Below, piece by piece: positions 54,899 to 64,000 of a stretch of DNA of 64,000 nt (positions are counted from its first letter, which is position 1; each line of letters begins with the position of its first letter). The stretch is from Harmonia axyridis (Eukaryota; Arthropoda; Insecta; Coleoptera; Coccinellidae). The stretch spans positions 7,068,001 to 7,132,000 of the forward strand of contig NC_059502.1 of the NCBI RefSeq assembly GCF_914767665.1. Reading direction: 5' to 3'. The notes beneath the pieces are model-generated. The model was given only the letters and a program-made list of their open reading frames with translations, made no database searches and was not told the origin of the DNA. The position numbers and the translations under genes were made by a program.

Positions 54899-55826
54899 AA
54901 GGGTGTTTTCTTAAGAGCTATAGAACTTTAAATTGCAATAAAACAACGATGGATTATTCGATTGACATGAATTTTATTTATCCGCAAGATAATCTTGTGG
55001 CATTACATTTTAAATATGATTTCTGGCATATGACCGCCACGGCTGGCTCGGATGTAGTCCAATCTGGACGTCCAATTTTCGATGACTTTTTCCAACATTT
55101 GTGGCCGTATATCGGCAATAACACGGCGGATGTTGTCTTCCCAATAGTCAAGGGTTTGTGGCTTATCCGCATAGACCAATGACTTTACATAGCCCCACAG
55201 AAAGTAGTCTAGCGGTGTTAAATCACAAGATCTTGGAGGCCAATTCACAGGTCCAAAACGTGAAATTAGGCGGTCGCCAAACGTGTCTTTCAATAAATCG
55301 ATTGTGGCACGAGCTGTGTGACATGTTGCGCCGTCTTGTTGGAACCACAGCTCCTGGACATCATGGTTGTTCAATTTAGGAATGAAAAAGTTAGTAATCA
55401 TGGCTCTATACCGATCACCATTGACTGTAACGTTCTGGCCATCATCGTTTTTGAATAAGTACGGACCAATGATTCCACCAGCCCATAAAGCACACCAAAC
55501 AGTCAGTTTTACTGGATGTAACGGTGTTTCGACATACATTTGAGGATTAGCTTCACTCCAAATGCGGCAGTTTTGTTTGTTGACGTAGCCATTCAACCAG
55601 AAGTGCGCTTCATCGCTAATGGACCTAGTGCGTGATACGTATTCCGCACAGAACCAATATTTTCGAAATAAAATTGCACTATTTGCAAGTGTTGTTCAGG
55701 CGTGAGTCTATTCATGATGAATTGCCAAACCAAACTGAGAATAAATCACTTGACAGCTGTTGAATCGGTCGCCATCTTGAACAGTAATGCCACCTTAAAG
55801 TTATATTCCTCGAAAAAAACACCCTT
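54899..55826 (-). mobile_element. Tc1/mariner-superfamily non-autonomous element, copy C5 (longest frame)
   Basis: 928 bp flanked by TA with both terminal repeats (AAGGGTG... and ...CACCCTT). Minus-strand open frame 55003-55596, 197 codons, is the best-preserved transposase C-terminal half: MNGYVNKQNCRIWSEANPQM, LTVWCALWAGGIIGPYLFKN, ELWFQQDGATCHTARATIDL, SCDLTPLDYFLWGYVKSLVY, HMPEIIFKM. The catalytic Asp residues in WFQQDG and DLTPLDYF are intact. The DNA-binding half is missing through the family deletion, and 13 bp are lost near 55618. Confidence 0.93.
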
Positions 55827-56741
55827 TATGACAGAACATAAGGTTCTGCCACTTCCTGGATGTAAGGCACAGCGATTCTACTACCCCTGATGAACTCCAA
55901 AGGTTGTGGAACTAGTTTCGACTCCTTCCTATTATGTCACCAAAATATCTCACTTCCCAATATTGACATAATATCAACTTCAACCCTGATTATATAAGTT
56001 CTTCCTGTATATTCTCTTCAAATGGCTTTTCGGATCCTGCATTTCCTTGGTAACACACTTGTATAGCGTATGAAGTTTCGTCAGAAGTTGATACTGTCAA
56101 AAAGTTGTATAGTTGGAAAACGACGAGGTGTTCTGAACATAATGTTTATAATTATTCTCTGCAGAACACACAGCTTTTCCATGTGAGAGTCCACAGTTTC
56201 ACCCACACATGCATCCTGTATTGCAGGATCAACTGCACCAAGACGTAGTATATAGTCTTGACTTTTTTGGTATCTAAGAAGAAGAAAGAAGAGCTGAGGA
56301 AATATTCGAGTGAACTTCCTACATAAGTAGGGTAGACGTTGTCAATGCTGATTTCGTTATACACTGAAGACAACTAGATGAGCAAGGACCTCCAGAGCAG
56401 CTTCCAACACTCATCAGCTCTTAGTTTGAAACAATTTGATCTTTGGATTCTCTGATATTAAGTGTCAGCATATTGTCTTTAAGCTAGTTGTTGCTTACGT
56501 TCAAAACAAACTCAGCCTCGATGAACAGATTAAAAATACCCTACGTACCATAATTTCAACACTAGCAATTCCAAAGGTTGATACGGGGAGACAGAGTTTT
56601 TGCTGAGGTTTTTATCTGTTCTCTTGTATCATACGTTGAAATGTATGATGCCCCGTTACATTTCCTCTGCTAATACTGGGATTCATCGACACATAGGCTT
56701 GATTGTTTGAAATTAATATTTTGTATTGCTCTTTCTCAAAA

Positions 56742-56787
<46 letters not shown>

Positions 56788-57380
56788 AGAAAAACAAACC
56801 AAAAACTATATACTCCCAATTCTTTTTCACTGGTGAGTACTTCCCATAGCAATCAGTGAACAAGTCTAGGTTCGCGATCTACATATTCCTTCTGTTCGCT
56901 GTTGTTCCTCTCAACTGGCGGTGGTCAGGGTCCATTCTGACAATCACCGTTACCGTAATTAAAGACCGACCTGTTGTACCGCTTAACGAGTGGACTCGTA
57001 GTCTTGTTTTTGCTTCGAAGATGTGCCGGCTCTAGATTTTCTTTCAAAAATTCCCGTCTCCTGTAGTGAAAGTAAACTAGTCTGCTTACGAGACTGTTGG
57101 TCGGCATGCAGCTTCAGGAATCATGAATGAACAGAACTTTTGATAGTTCGACGTTCTGATGAGGAACTGTTATCATAAACTCTAATTTTTTTCTCAATAA
57201 TATTCAAAATATAGGACATTTACAAAATTTTTTACGCGACCGAATGATCTAATCATCAAAATATTTTTTTAGCAAAATTGGTTAATGTCTGAAATCAATT
57301 ATAATGGTATTATATTTGGTGGCTAGCAGATTTAATTCCGGGAGAAGCAGTTCTTCAATATGGGCTTGGAACCTTTAACT
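55827..57380. other. Spacer with a TA microsatellite
   Basis: No gene was recognised. 56744-56784 is a pure (TA)n run of about 20 units, which accounts for the Ile-Tyr repeat frame on the minus strand. Confidence 0.5.
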
Positions 57381-57454
57381 TCTTCGGTGGCTTAGTTGGT
57401 GAGAGCTCAGGACTAGTTATTCGGAGGTTGCGGGTTCGAGTCCCGCTCGAGGAG
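57381..57454 (+). tRNA. tRNA-like gene, anticodon AGT (Thr) or tRNA-derived repeat
   Basis: A 74-nt cloverleaf can be drawn. The acceptor stem is TCTTCGG with TCGAGGA (two G-U pairs). The D arm GCTT/GAGC has the A box TGGCTTAGTTGG. The T arm GCGGG/CCCGC has loop TTCGAGT and a perfect B box GGTTCGAGTCC. A six-T Pol III terminator lies at 57459-57464. The anticodon stem CAGGA/TTCGG has one A-G mismatch, and the loop CTAGTTA gives anticodon AGT with an unusual U37. Both weaken a functional tRNA-Thr call. No CCA is encoded. A tRNA pseudogene or SINE head is the alternative. Confidence 0.5.
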
Positions 57455-58170
57455 CTACTTTTTTCGGAATTAAAAAATAGTCTGTTAGCCATTAAATTTT
57501 ATGCTATTATAATTTTTTAGCAAATTGAATCGAATTGTATTCAGTTCTCTTGGAAATGGTTGTCACAAATTGGTATTTCGAGTTTATCAATAAATAAAGA
57601 ATTCATTGATTCTTTTCTGGACAGAAATTTGTAATTCTAGTATGGAATCCATTAATTTTTTTCATGAATCTGGTGTTTTAGACAAATTATGTACATTTTC
57701 AGTGCTTGACATATAAAATTCTATTTACAATGTAAAATTCGAAACTTTTTGTGATAAAACAAAACACAATAAATACAGTAATGCCAACTTCTACTGAATC
57801 TCCAGTATACACCGAAAAATCCTTTCTACCTGATTCTGTAACCAAGACAGTCCTCAACCAAAAACCCCATTGTCATATCGTACGTTTTTATCACAATTTT
57901 TCGAAGGAAATTTCTCGATTTTCGTATTTTTTTTTTCCCGATCGACCTAAACTACTGGGCCTCACGAAAAGCCGTGTCGTATATTCGAATATCGCGAGCG
58001 TTACTAACAACAAAAATTCCCGATTTACTGCAGGTGGTGAAATCTATGCCGCTAATAATAAACCTTGGGATTCAACGGGAATCATCGATTGAGTAATTTT
58101 TGTGTGTCCACTTGGCACCGACCTAGAAACCTGAGGTAAGAGAGATACCTTTCGATTTGCTCACGAGATT

Positions 58171-58590
58171 ATACAGGGTGTGCCTAAATTGGAGGTACAA
58201 AAAAAATGAGAGATTGCTTGGTTAATTTTGAGAAAAAACTTTTTTCTCATAGTGTCGGCATTTCACAGGATATTTAACTGAAATTAGGCAAAGATATCCT
58301 AATTTAGAGTTTACATCACGTTTTTTAACAATTTCAATTGCAAATTTACAGGGTGATGATTTTCAGAAATATTGCTCGCTTTTTCTTGCAGATTTTTTTC
58401 AGTAATCCACTGGTAGTTAAAAAAATATTAAAAAAACAAACTTGAAATTACGACTAAGTTATTCGGTAGGACTACAAGAAATACGCTTTATCACAACAAC
58501 AAAAAGATTGTGAGCTTATCTTTAGGGGACTCTTTTTCCCTAAAATTATCCAAGGAATCTCTCATTTCTGTTTGTACCTCTATTTAACGA
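58171..58590. mobile_element. MITE-like element with inverted GAGGTAC...GAGAGATT ends
   Basis: Inverted arms 58191-58221 and 58550-58581 share GAGGTACAAA, AATGAGAGATT and CTTGG blocks. The left side is preceded by TACAGGGTG (58172-58180), the motif seen at other repeat ends in the window. About 330 bp of non-coding sequence lies between. The right end lacks the complementary CACCCTGTA, so borders are approximate. Confidence 0.6.
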
Positions 58591-58989
58591 AGATCTTTTT
58601 TTGGAATACAGAGACTTGTAACTGCAAACTTGAAAAGAATGTATAGTTAATAAAATTAGTTTCATATACGAATCTACAGAACATCTCTATGGATTAGTAC
58701 TCTCTATGACTGTTAATTGAGGATTCGTGACCGTTAAAATGCTCGGTTAAGATGAGATTGGTATCTACAGTTGTAAAATATGCAATATGTACCTACAAGT
58801 TAAATACATAGTAATATAAAATCTGAGTGGTCTTCTTTCAAGAACAATCTCAGTTAAGTACAGTGTTACTCGAGTTGTACATTTGAAGAGGTATTGACTT
58901 CCCTGAGACGAGCTGTTGAAAATGTTACATAATTCTTGAAGAGAAATCTGTTGAATTTTGCTCTAATATAAAGTAATTTTTTGCCAAAC

Positions 58990-59135
58990 ACTCCAACAAC
59001 TTATCGAACAGCCATCGTATTCCCCTGATATGGCACTGATAGACTTTTTCTCCTACTCAAAAGTCAAATCACTTTCTTGAAGCGCACGCTTTCAGCTAAT
59101 GGAAGAAGCAGAATACTGAAGGAAATGTGTTAAAA
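58990..59135 (+). pseudogene. Transposase C-terminal relic
   Basis: The plus strand reads LIEQPSYSPDMALIDFFSYS, KVKSLS, stop, ARFQLMEEAEY, the decayed PPYSPDLAP-DFFLFPKVK...RFQSMEE pattern of mariner transposases. It is not clearly one of the other mariner families in this window. Confidence 0.6.
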
Positions 59136-61028
59136 AAAGTTAAGATAATTCAGTATAGTTGGTGTTTTTCTTAGAGAACATAACCGATCGCAATTTTTGA
59201 GGTTGTTCCCGTACCAATTCAAATTCCTGTGTAACTATATCGCGAAATTACACACCACTAGTTTCAAAACTGAAATATCCCGAAACTATGAAATAACACA
59301 TTGTTTTTTATTTTCAAGATCCTGGCAACCGTCCTAGATCAAATGTAACACGAAAATAATGAGTATCATGGGAATTGCGGTTATTCTCAACAATAACCAC
59401 ACAATATCCAAAGGAAGAAGTTGTAATTGGTTTTTGAACATAATATTCAAATATTGGTACACATTTCCTCAAATTTTGGTTTCTAGAAGAAATATTGTCA
59501 CTTGACCTTGACATGAGAAGTGGGTTTCTATTTTAGTAACTCGAGCAAATTTTATATCATTCGATACAGAAGAAATAATTTCGGAAAAAACAAAATCGAC
59601 AAAATTTTGGTCGATTTTGAGTGAAAAAGGTTTTATGCCATCAACTTTGACATCAAGCATCAGCCAAAGGATCTTGATAGTTTGAAATGATTACGATATA
59701 ATTACGATCCCTAATTGTTGAAATAGGTAACTGTAAGTATTCCTTGTAAATTTGTGGCTTTCAAGCAAAAACCAATGTTTAATGAGCTTTTGTGAATGCA
59801 TATCTAGAAGCTAAAATCTATGGATATGAAGACCACTCAGAAAACATGACAATATGTTCAATGATATTTGAGTTCAAAATCTTTTCAACTCAATCTTTTC
59901 TACTCAATTATGAGAAAACTGAAAAGATTTTAATTTATACATCTCATTACTGCATTTTTACACTATTTCATCGAAGAAAATCATAGGGATCAATCATGAC
60001 TGAGGAACACACAACATTTCCGCAGACATCATCCGATGAGAGGAGACCCTCAATGGAGTAACTGTGGTCTCGTATTTTTCCCCTGCTTGAGATTGCACCT
60101 CGATTGAACATCTAGAAATGATCCTGTTCATAGTAAATAGTACAAAGCGTAGTAAAGACAACCGTGTCTTGAAAGAAAATAAATCATCCTCGTTCAATTG
60201 GCGTATCTCTCATTTGTCATCAGGAACGAGGTTGTAGAAGAATAATTTCAATCGTTGTCAGAGGCCACAGATTATCCTTTCAACTGGCTGGCGTTGTTGG
60301 TTCTGATTGAAATTTATTATGATTGGCAATTATTTAACACCAGGCACAGTTATGAGCAAACAGATAATTCGTTTGAGTCGTTTTACGGATGGCTTTCTGT
60401 TAGGAATCTTATTCGTTTGGTTTTTTTTTCTTTCTGCTCGCAGTCAGTCGTCCGCTCAGATGTGGTCGCTGTTTATGCCTTTGGAACGGTAACCGTTAAA
60501 TGCCACAGAAGAATCATTAGCGTATCTTTAATAGATCTTTTTTTGGCCTTGTCGGAATAGGGACAGGTGGCCAGGTGGGAGATATTGCTTAATTTCAAGA
60601 GTGTCCGACTTGATTTATTGTTCGTATCGAACAGATCGCTTAATTATCGTGCTTCCACTAGATTTTATTGCCTCAAATAGATCGAAATTGATTTTTAAAA
60701 CCGAAAAAATACAGCTTCATCAATATTTCCTGAATTGGTGACTAAAACAGAAAATATGTAGAAATTGAAATTTCAAAACCATCGTATCGCCTTAAAACTT
60801 ATACAATGAAAATGGATAATTGTTTTATTAAAAGATTTGTTGAAGGTCCCATGGATGAATGCAAAATGATAAATGGTTTATTCAAAATGTTATCATTGCT
60901 TTTGTAGATCTTTATGACTGATCAGAAGATTGTGGTCAACACTGGTTCCCAAGTTATGAGGTTTTCAAAGTAGATATAGCGATAAATCTAATATTACCAT
61001 AAAAATTAGGTCTACAGCCTTGCAGGTA
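59136..61028. other. Spacer without supported gene
   Basis: Several open frames of 60-100 codons occur (for example 60255-60560 plus), but none has a family motif or splice context. Left uncalled. Confidence 0.35.
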
Positions 61029-61870
61029 ATGCCTTGGAGGCATTACCTGATCACGACTCGTATCAAACGCAACAAGAATTGAAAGTGATGCAAAAAGCTA
61101 TTTCAAAACGCCTGAAAGTCATGGGAATGATTCAGAAACAAGGAAATTGGGTGCCCTACGAGTTGAAGCCGAGAGATGTTGAACGGTGTTTGCTTGCTAG
61201 TGAACAGCTGCTTGCAAGGAAAAAACGGAAGGTATTTCTGCATCGCATTGTGACTTGAGACGAAAAATGGCTTCATTACGATAATCCCAAGCGCAGAAAA
61301 TTATGGGGATATCCCGTTCATGCTTCCACGTCGACGGCCAAAGCGAATATTCACGGTTTCAAGGTCATGCTCAGTATTTGGTGGGACCAGCTCAGCGTAG
61401 TGTATTATGAGTTGTCGAAACCGACTGAAATAATCACAGGCGATCGTTATCGAACGCAATTAATGCGTTCGAGCCGAGAATTGAAAGACAAACAGCCGCA
61501 ATACAACGAGACACATGATAAAGTGATTTTACAACATGACAATGCTCGACCCCACGTTGCGAAAGTGGTCAAGACATTCTTGGAAACGTTGAAATGGGAA
61601 GTCCTACTCCACCCGCCGTATTCTCCAGACGTTGCTCCCTCGGATTATAATTTGTTTTGATCGATGGCTGACCAGCATTTCCGGTCTTATGAAGGAGTAA
61701 AAAATGGAATCGATTCGTGGATCGCTTCAGAAAAAGACCAGTTTTTCCAACACGAGATTTGTACGCTGCCCGAAAGATGGAAGAAAGTAGTGGCCAGCGA
61801 CGTACAATACTTTTAATCATAAGAGTATAACCAGTTTTTTACAAAAAAGCGCCGAATTTCTATAACAAGA
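61029..61870 (+). mobile_element. 5'-truncated mauritiana-type mariner (copy G1)
   Basis: Transposase of the Mos1/mauritiana subfamily without its first ~80 residues: DHDSYQTQQELKVMQKAISK, GNWVPYELKPRDVERCLLAS, FLHRIVT, a stop where the catalytic block DEKW begins, VMLSIWWDQLSVVYYELSKP, ILQHDNARPHVAKVVKTFLE, PPYSPDVAPSDYNLF, a second stop, then FRSYEGVKNGIDSWIASEKD and ERWKKVVASDVQYF with its natural end. DD34D residues are in place, but the two stops inactivate it. Confidence 0.9.
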
Positions 61871-62009
61871 GTATTCATATGAATCTTTTCGTCATTTCTG
61901 AATCCAGGGAAGGAGACCGCTCTTAATATAGGAAGCTCTATTTTATCAGATCATCATTAGTTGAAAACATAGAAATATTGTGGTGTTCTTAGATGGAAAA
62001 AGGTCGTAT

Positions 62010-62335
62010 TGACCCAAAACAGATAAAAAATCAAACCGACTGAGATCTGGACCCTCGGATGCTGTAACGAGAGGAAGCGACGGAGAAAAACGGGCCCGAT
62101 GAAAAATTCATGTCCCGCAAGCCGGCCAGAACCGGGTACGGCATACCGGAGCGGGACGTGCCATGGGAGCCAGAGGCCGGGTCGGAAAAATCCAGCTTGC
62201 AACAGGTTTTCCTACGGCTTTTCGGTCCGTTAGTCAGTCAGTCGTTCTCGTGTTCCTCGCATCGATCGGCTACCGCGATTTATTAGACGCTTCCTCGAAC
62301 ACTGCCTGTTCTTTGGGACGACGAAGATCCGTCTA
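62010..62335. other. GC-rich block with initiator-like repeats
   Basis: A region of raised G+C with CGG/CCG-rich stretches and, at 62232-62245, repeated TCAGTCAGTC, similar to the arthropod initiator TCAGT. It might be a promoter/5' exon of a plus-strand gene beyond the window, or a transposon fragment. No coding frame is supported. Confidence 0.3.
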
Positions 62336-62439
62336 GGCGACTTGATGGAGAGAGAAGTTGTCATCGACTATTTTCGAATTGTAGATTTCTTTAGGTATTT
62401 CTTTATATTGAAATGATTCGTCTAAATAGGACTTAAACA

Positions 62440-62766
62440 AGTGAAAGAATGTCTTAGTTATCAGATAAGAAATCAAGAGGCCCTGAGAAATAGATTTGCC
62501 AGAACAACCAAGGCACAAGATTCGCCAGTATATAGGAGTACTGCAGCATATAATAGAATACCAGGGAACATAGTGGAAAATAATGACTATTACAAATTTG
62601 TTAAAAACCTTAAAATGTATGTAAAAAATAACTAGGATCTCATAAAAAATTATGTGTTATATATATTAGAATTTAAAGTTTATTTACAATTTACAAAGGC
62701 TCTGACACCAACATTTGTTGATTAAGAGTCAGGAATAAAGATTATTATTATTATTATTATTAAATA
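62440..62766 (+). mobile_element. 3' end of a non-LTR retrotransposon with (ATT)n tail
   Basis: The plus-strand frame 62441-62635 (SYQIRNQEALRNRFARTTKA, SPVYRSTAAYNRIPGNIVEN, FVKNLKMYVKNN, stop) resembles the last residues of LINE ORF2 proteins (…R-T-TxxxxSPxYxxxxxYNxxP…F…L…YL). It is followed by an AT-rich 3' UTR ending AATAAAGATTATTATT and a run of ATT at about 62745-62765. A microsatellite 3' tail without terminal repeats is typical of LINEs. The element is 5'-truncated, as usual. Confidence 0.65.
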
Positions 62767-62994
62767 TGAGATTCATCTTTGGTAATAATGTTTTTGACAG
62801 GGTGGATTCTAATCAAAAAAAAATTTGAAAATATTTATGGTGTACAACTTTTCTTCTGTCATTTTGCAATAGTTGGCTGTTGCGGTGAGTGGTATTCGAA
62901 ATAAATAGATGTAGATATCATACAATAAGCTTAGGTATTTGTGAACATAACGCCATCGAAATACTAGTCGATTTGTTTCTGCGTCATGTAGTTA

Positions 62995-63850
62995 ATAATC
63001 TCGATTAAACATGCCAGCTTACAAATTCTCGTCATTTGCGGGAGGTTTTGAATTTCTGCTTGAATATGACTGAATCTGCGGCTGAGTCTCCTCGAATGCT
63101 CTCAAATAACTATGGTGAGGCCGTTATTAGTGAAAGAATGTGCCGAAAGTGGTTTCAACGCTTCAAAAACGGTGATTTTGATGTCGAAGACCAGTATGGC
63201 GGTGGAAGAGAGAAGGTTTTTGAATATGCAGAATTGGAGGCATTACTAGATCAAGATTCGTGTCAAACGCAACAAGAATTGGCAGGATAATTGGGAGTGA
63301 CGCAACAAGCCATTTCAAAACGCCTGAAAGTCATGGGAATGATTCAGAAATAAGGAAATTGGGTGCCGTACGAGTTGAAGCCGAGAGATGTAGAACGGCG
63401 TTTGGTTTATTGTGAACAGCTTCTTGCAAGGCAAAGACGGAAGGGATTTCTGCATCGTATTGTGTCTGAAGACGAAAAATGTGTTCATTACTATATTCCC
63501 ATTCGCAGAGAATCATGGGGATATCCCGGCCATGCTTCCACGTCGAAGACCAAACCGAATATTCACGGTTCCAAGGTCATGCTCAGTATTTGGTGGGACC
63601 AGCTCGGCGCAGTGTATTATGAGTTGTTAAAACCGACGGATACAATCACAGGCGATCATTATCGAACGCAATTAATGCGTTTGAGCCGAGCATTGATGGA
63701 CAAACGGTCGCAATGCAACGAAGAACATGATAAATTGATTTAAGAGCATGATTGCCATGCTGTAGGGAGAAGAGAAGATGAGAGAAAGTAGTGGCCAGAG
63801 ATGGACAATACTTTAATTCATAACCAGTTTTTCACATAATCAGTTTGTTT
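62995..63850 (+). mobile_element. Mauritiana-type mariner with N-terminus, 3' deletion (copy G2)
   Basis: Contains the helix-turn-helix region missing from G1: LREVLNFCLNMTESAAESPR, CRKWFQRFKNGDFDVEDQYG, AELEALLDQDSCQTQQEL. Then come a stop (GG-TAA-TTGGG, near 63287), RLKVMGMIQK, another stop, YELKPRDVERRLVYCEQLLA, RIVSEDEKCVHYYIPIRRES, VMLSIWWDQLGAVYYELLKP and ITGDHYRTQLMRLSRALMDK. After 63742 an internal deletion jumps to a remnant of the final ERW-KVVA segment at about 63780. The residues around the second and third catalytic Asp are lost. Same family as G1. Confidence 0.9.
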
Positions 63851-64000
63851 ACAATTAAGCCTTGGAAAAAAAAGGCGGAAGCAAAGTTTATTTAGTTAGG
63901 ACAAAATTGAACCCCTGAAACCGCAAATAACTGTATCAAATTTCAAATTCAAACAAAAAAGTTCGAGAATATTTATGATGATTTATAAATTCAACGTCTT

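Noticed and set aside
54949..55182. Repeated plus-strand frame MDYSIDMNFIYP... (also at 35463 and 37996)
   Set aside because: Antisense of the C-family transposase plus its terminal repeat, not a gene.
56744..56784. Ile-Tyr repeat peptide on the minus strand
   Set aside because: Simple translation of a (TA)n microsatellite.
1..64000. Prokaryotic features (operons, CRISPR, ribosome binding sites, prophage)
   Set aside because: Spliced animal genes, poly(A) signals and eukaryotic transposons throughout. No bacterial-type gene packing is present.

Overview
The window is AT-rich eukaryotic DNA with spliced genes, canonical GT-AG introns, AATAAA signals and many decayed DNA transposons. Protein types (a secreted CUB protein, a Drice/Dcp-1-like effector caspase, a FHOD-type formin) and the transposon mix (mauritiana-type and other mariners, Tc1, hAT) indicate an insect. 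A beetle is my guess and is not proven. All exon coordinates were read by eye from splice consensus and reading-frame phase.

Left part (1-14 kb), gene-dense: a secreted CUB-domain gene (minus, 1388-3368, 3' end not found); a LINE relic; a 182-bp hAT MITE with a perfect 8-bp target duplication; a 302-bp tandem duplication; an effector caspase (minus, 7837-8965, 313 aa); an aldo-keto reductase (plus, 9963-11155, 291 aa); ADAT1, the tRNA-Ala A37 deaminase (plus, 11203-12656, 405 aa), starting only 47 bp after the reductase stop; and an intronless histone H2A.X (minus, 12831-13250) ending in an SQDY motif, with two E2F-like sites upstream.

Middle part (14-35 kb, possibly to 48 kb): one large formin gene of the FHOD family on the minus strand. 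Sixteen exons can be joined with consistent phase from 34708 down to 14850 (1,263 codons): a unique N-terminal exon, the FH3 armadillo region, a charged/coiled linker, FH1 polyproline, FH2, a DAD-like tail and an arginine/serine-rich C-terminus carrying putative ROCK sites. The usual GTPase-binding N-terminus was not found. The phase-compatible exon 8.6 kb upstream would replace it. That exon's frame extends upstream through one in-frame TGA. A GC-rich block near 47.6-48.0 kb with a good minus-strand splice donor may be a distant first exon or promoter.

Right part (26-64 kb), accessory and transposon-rich: two copies of one mariner family; five ~0.8-0.95-kb copies of a Tc1/mariner-superfamily element sharing one internal-deletion junction (a non-autonomous lineage); three hAT fragments, one containing one of those copies with a readable TA target duplication; a Tc1 element; two mauritiana-type mariners; several LINE and mariner relics; and a tRNA-like Pol III unit. 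No other confident host protein-coding gene was found from 35 kb to the right end.
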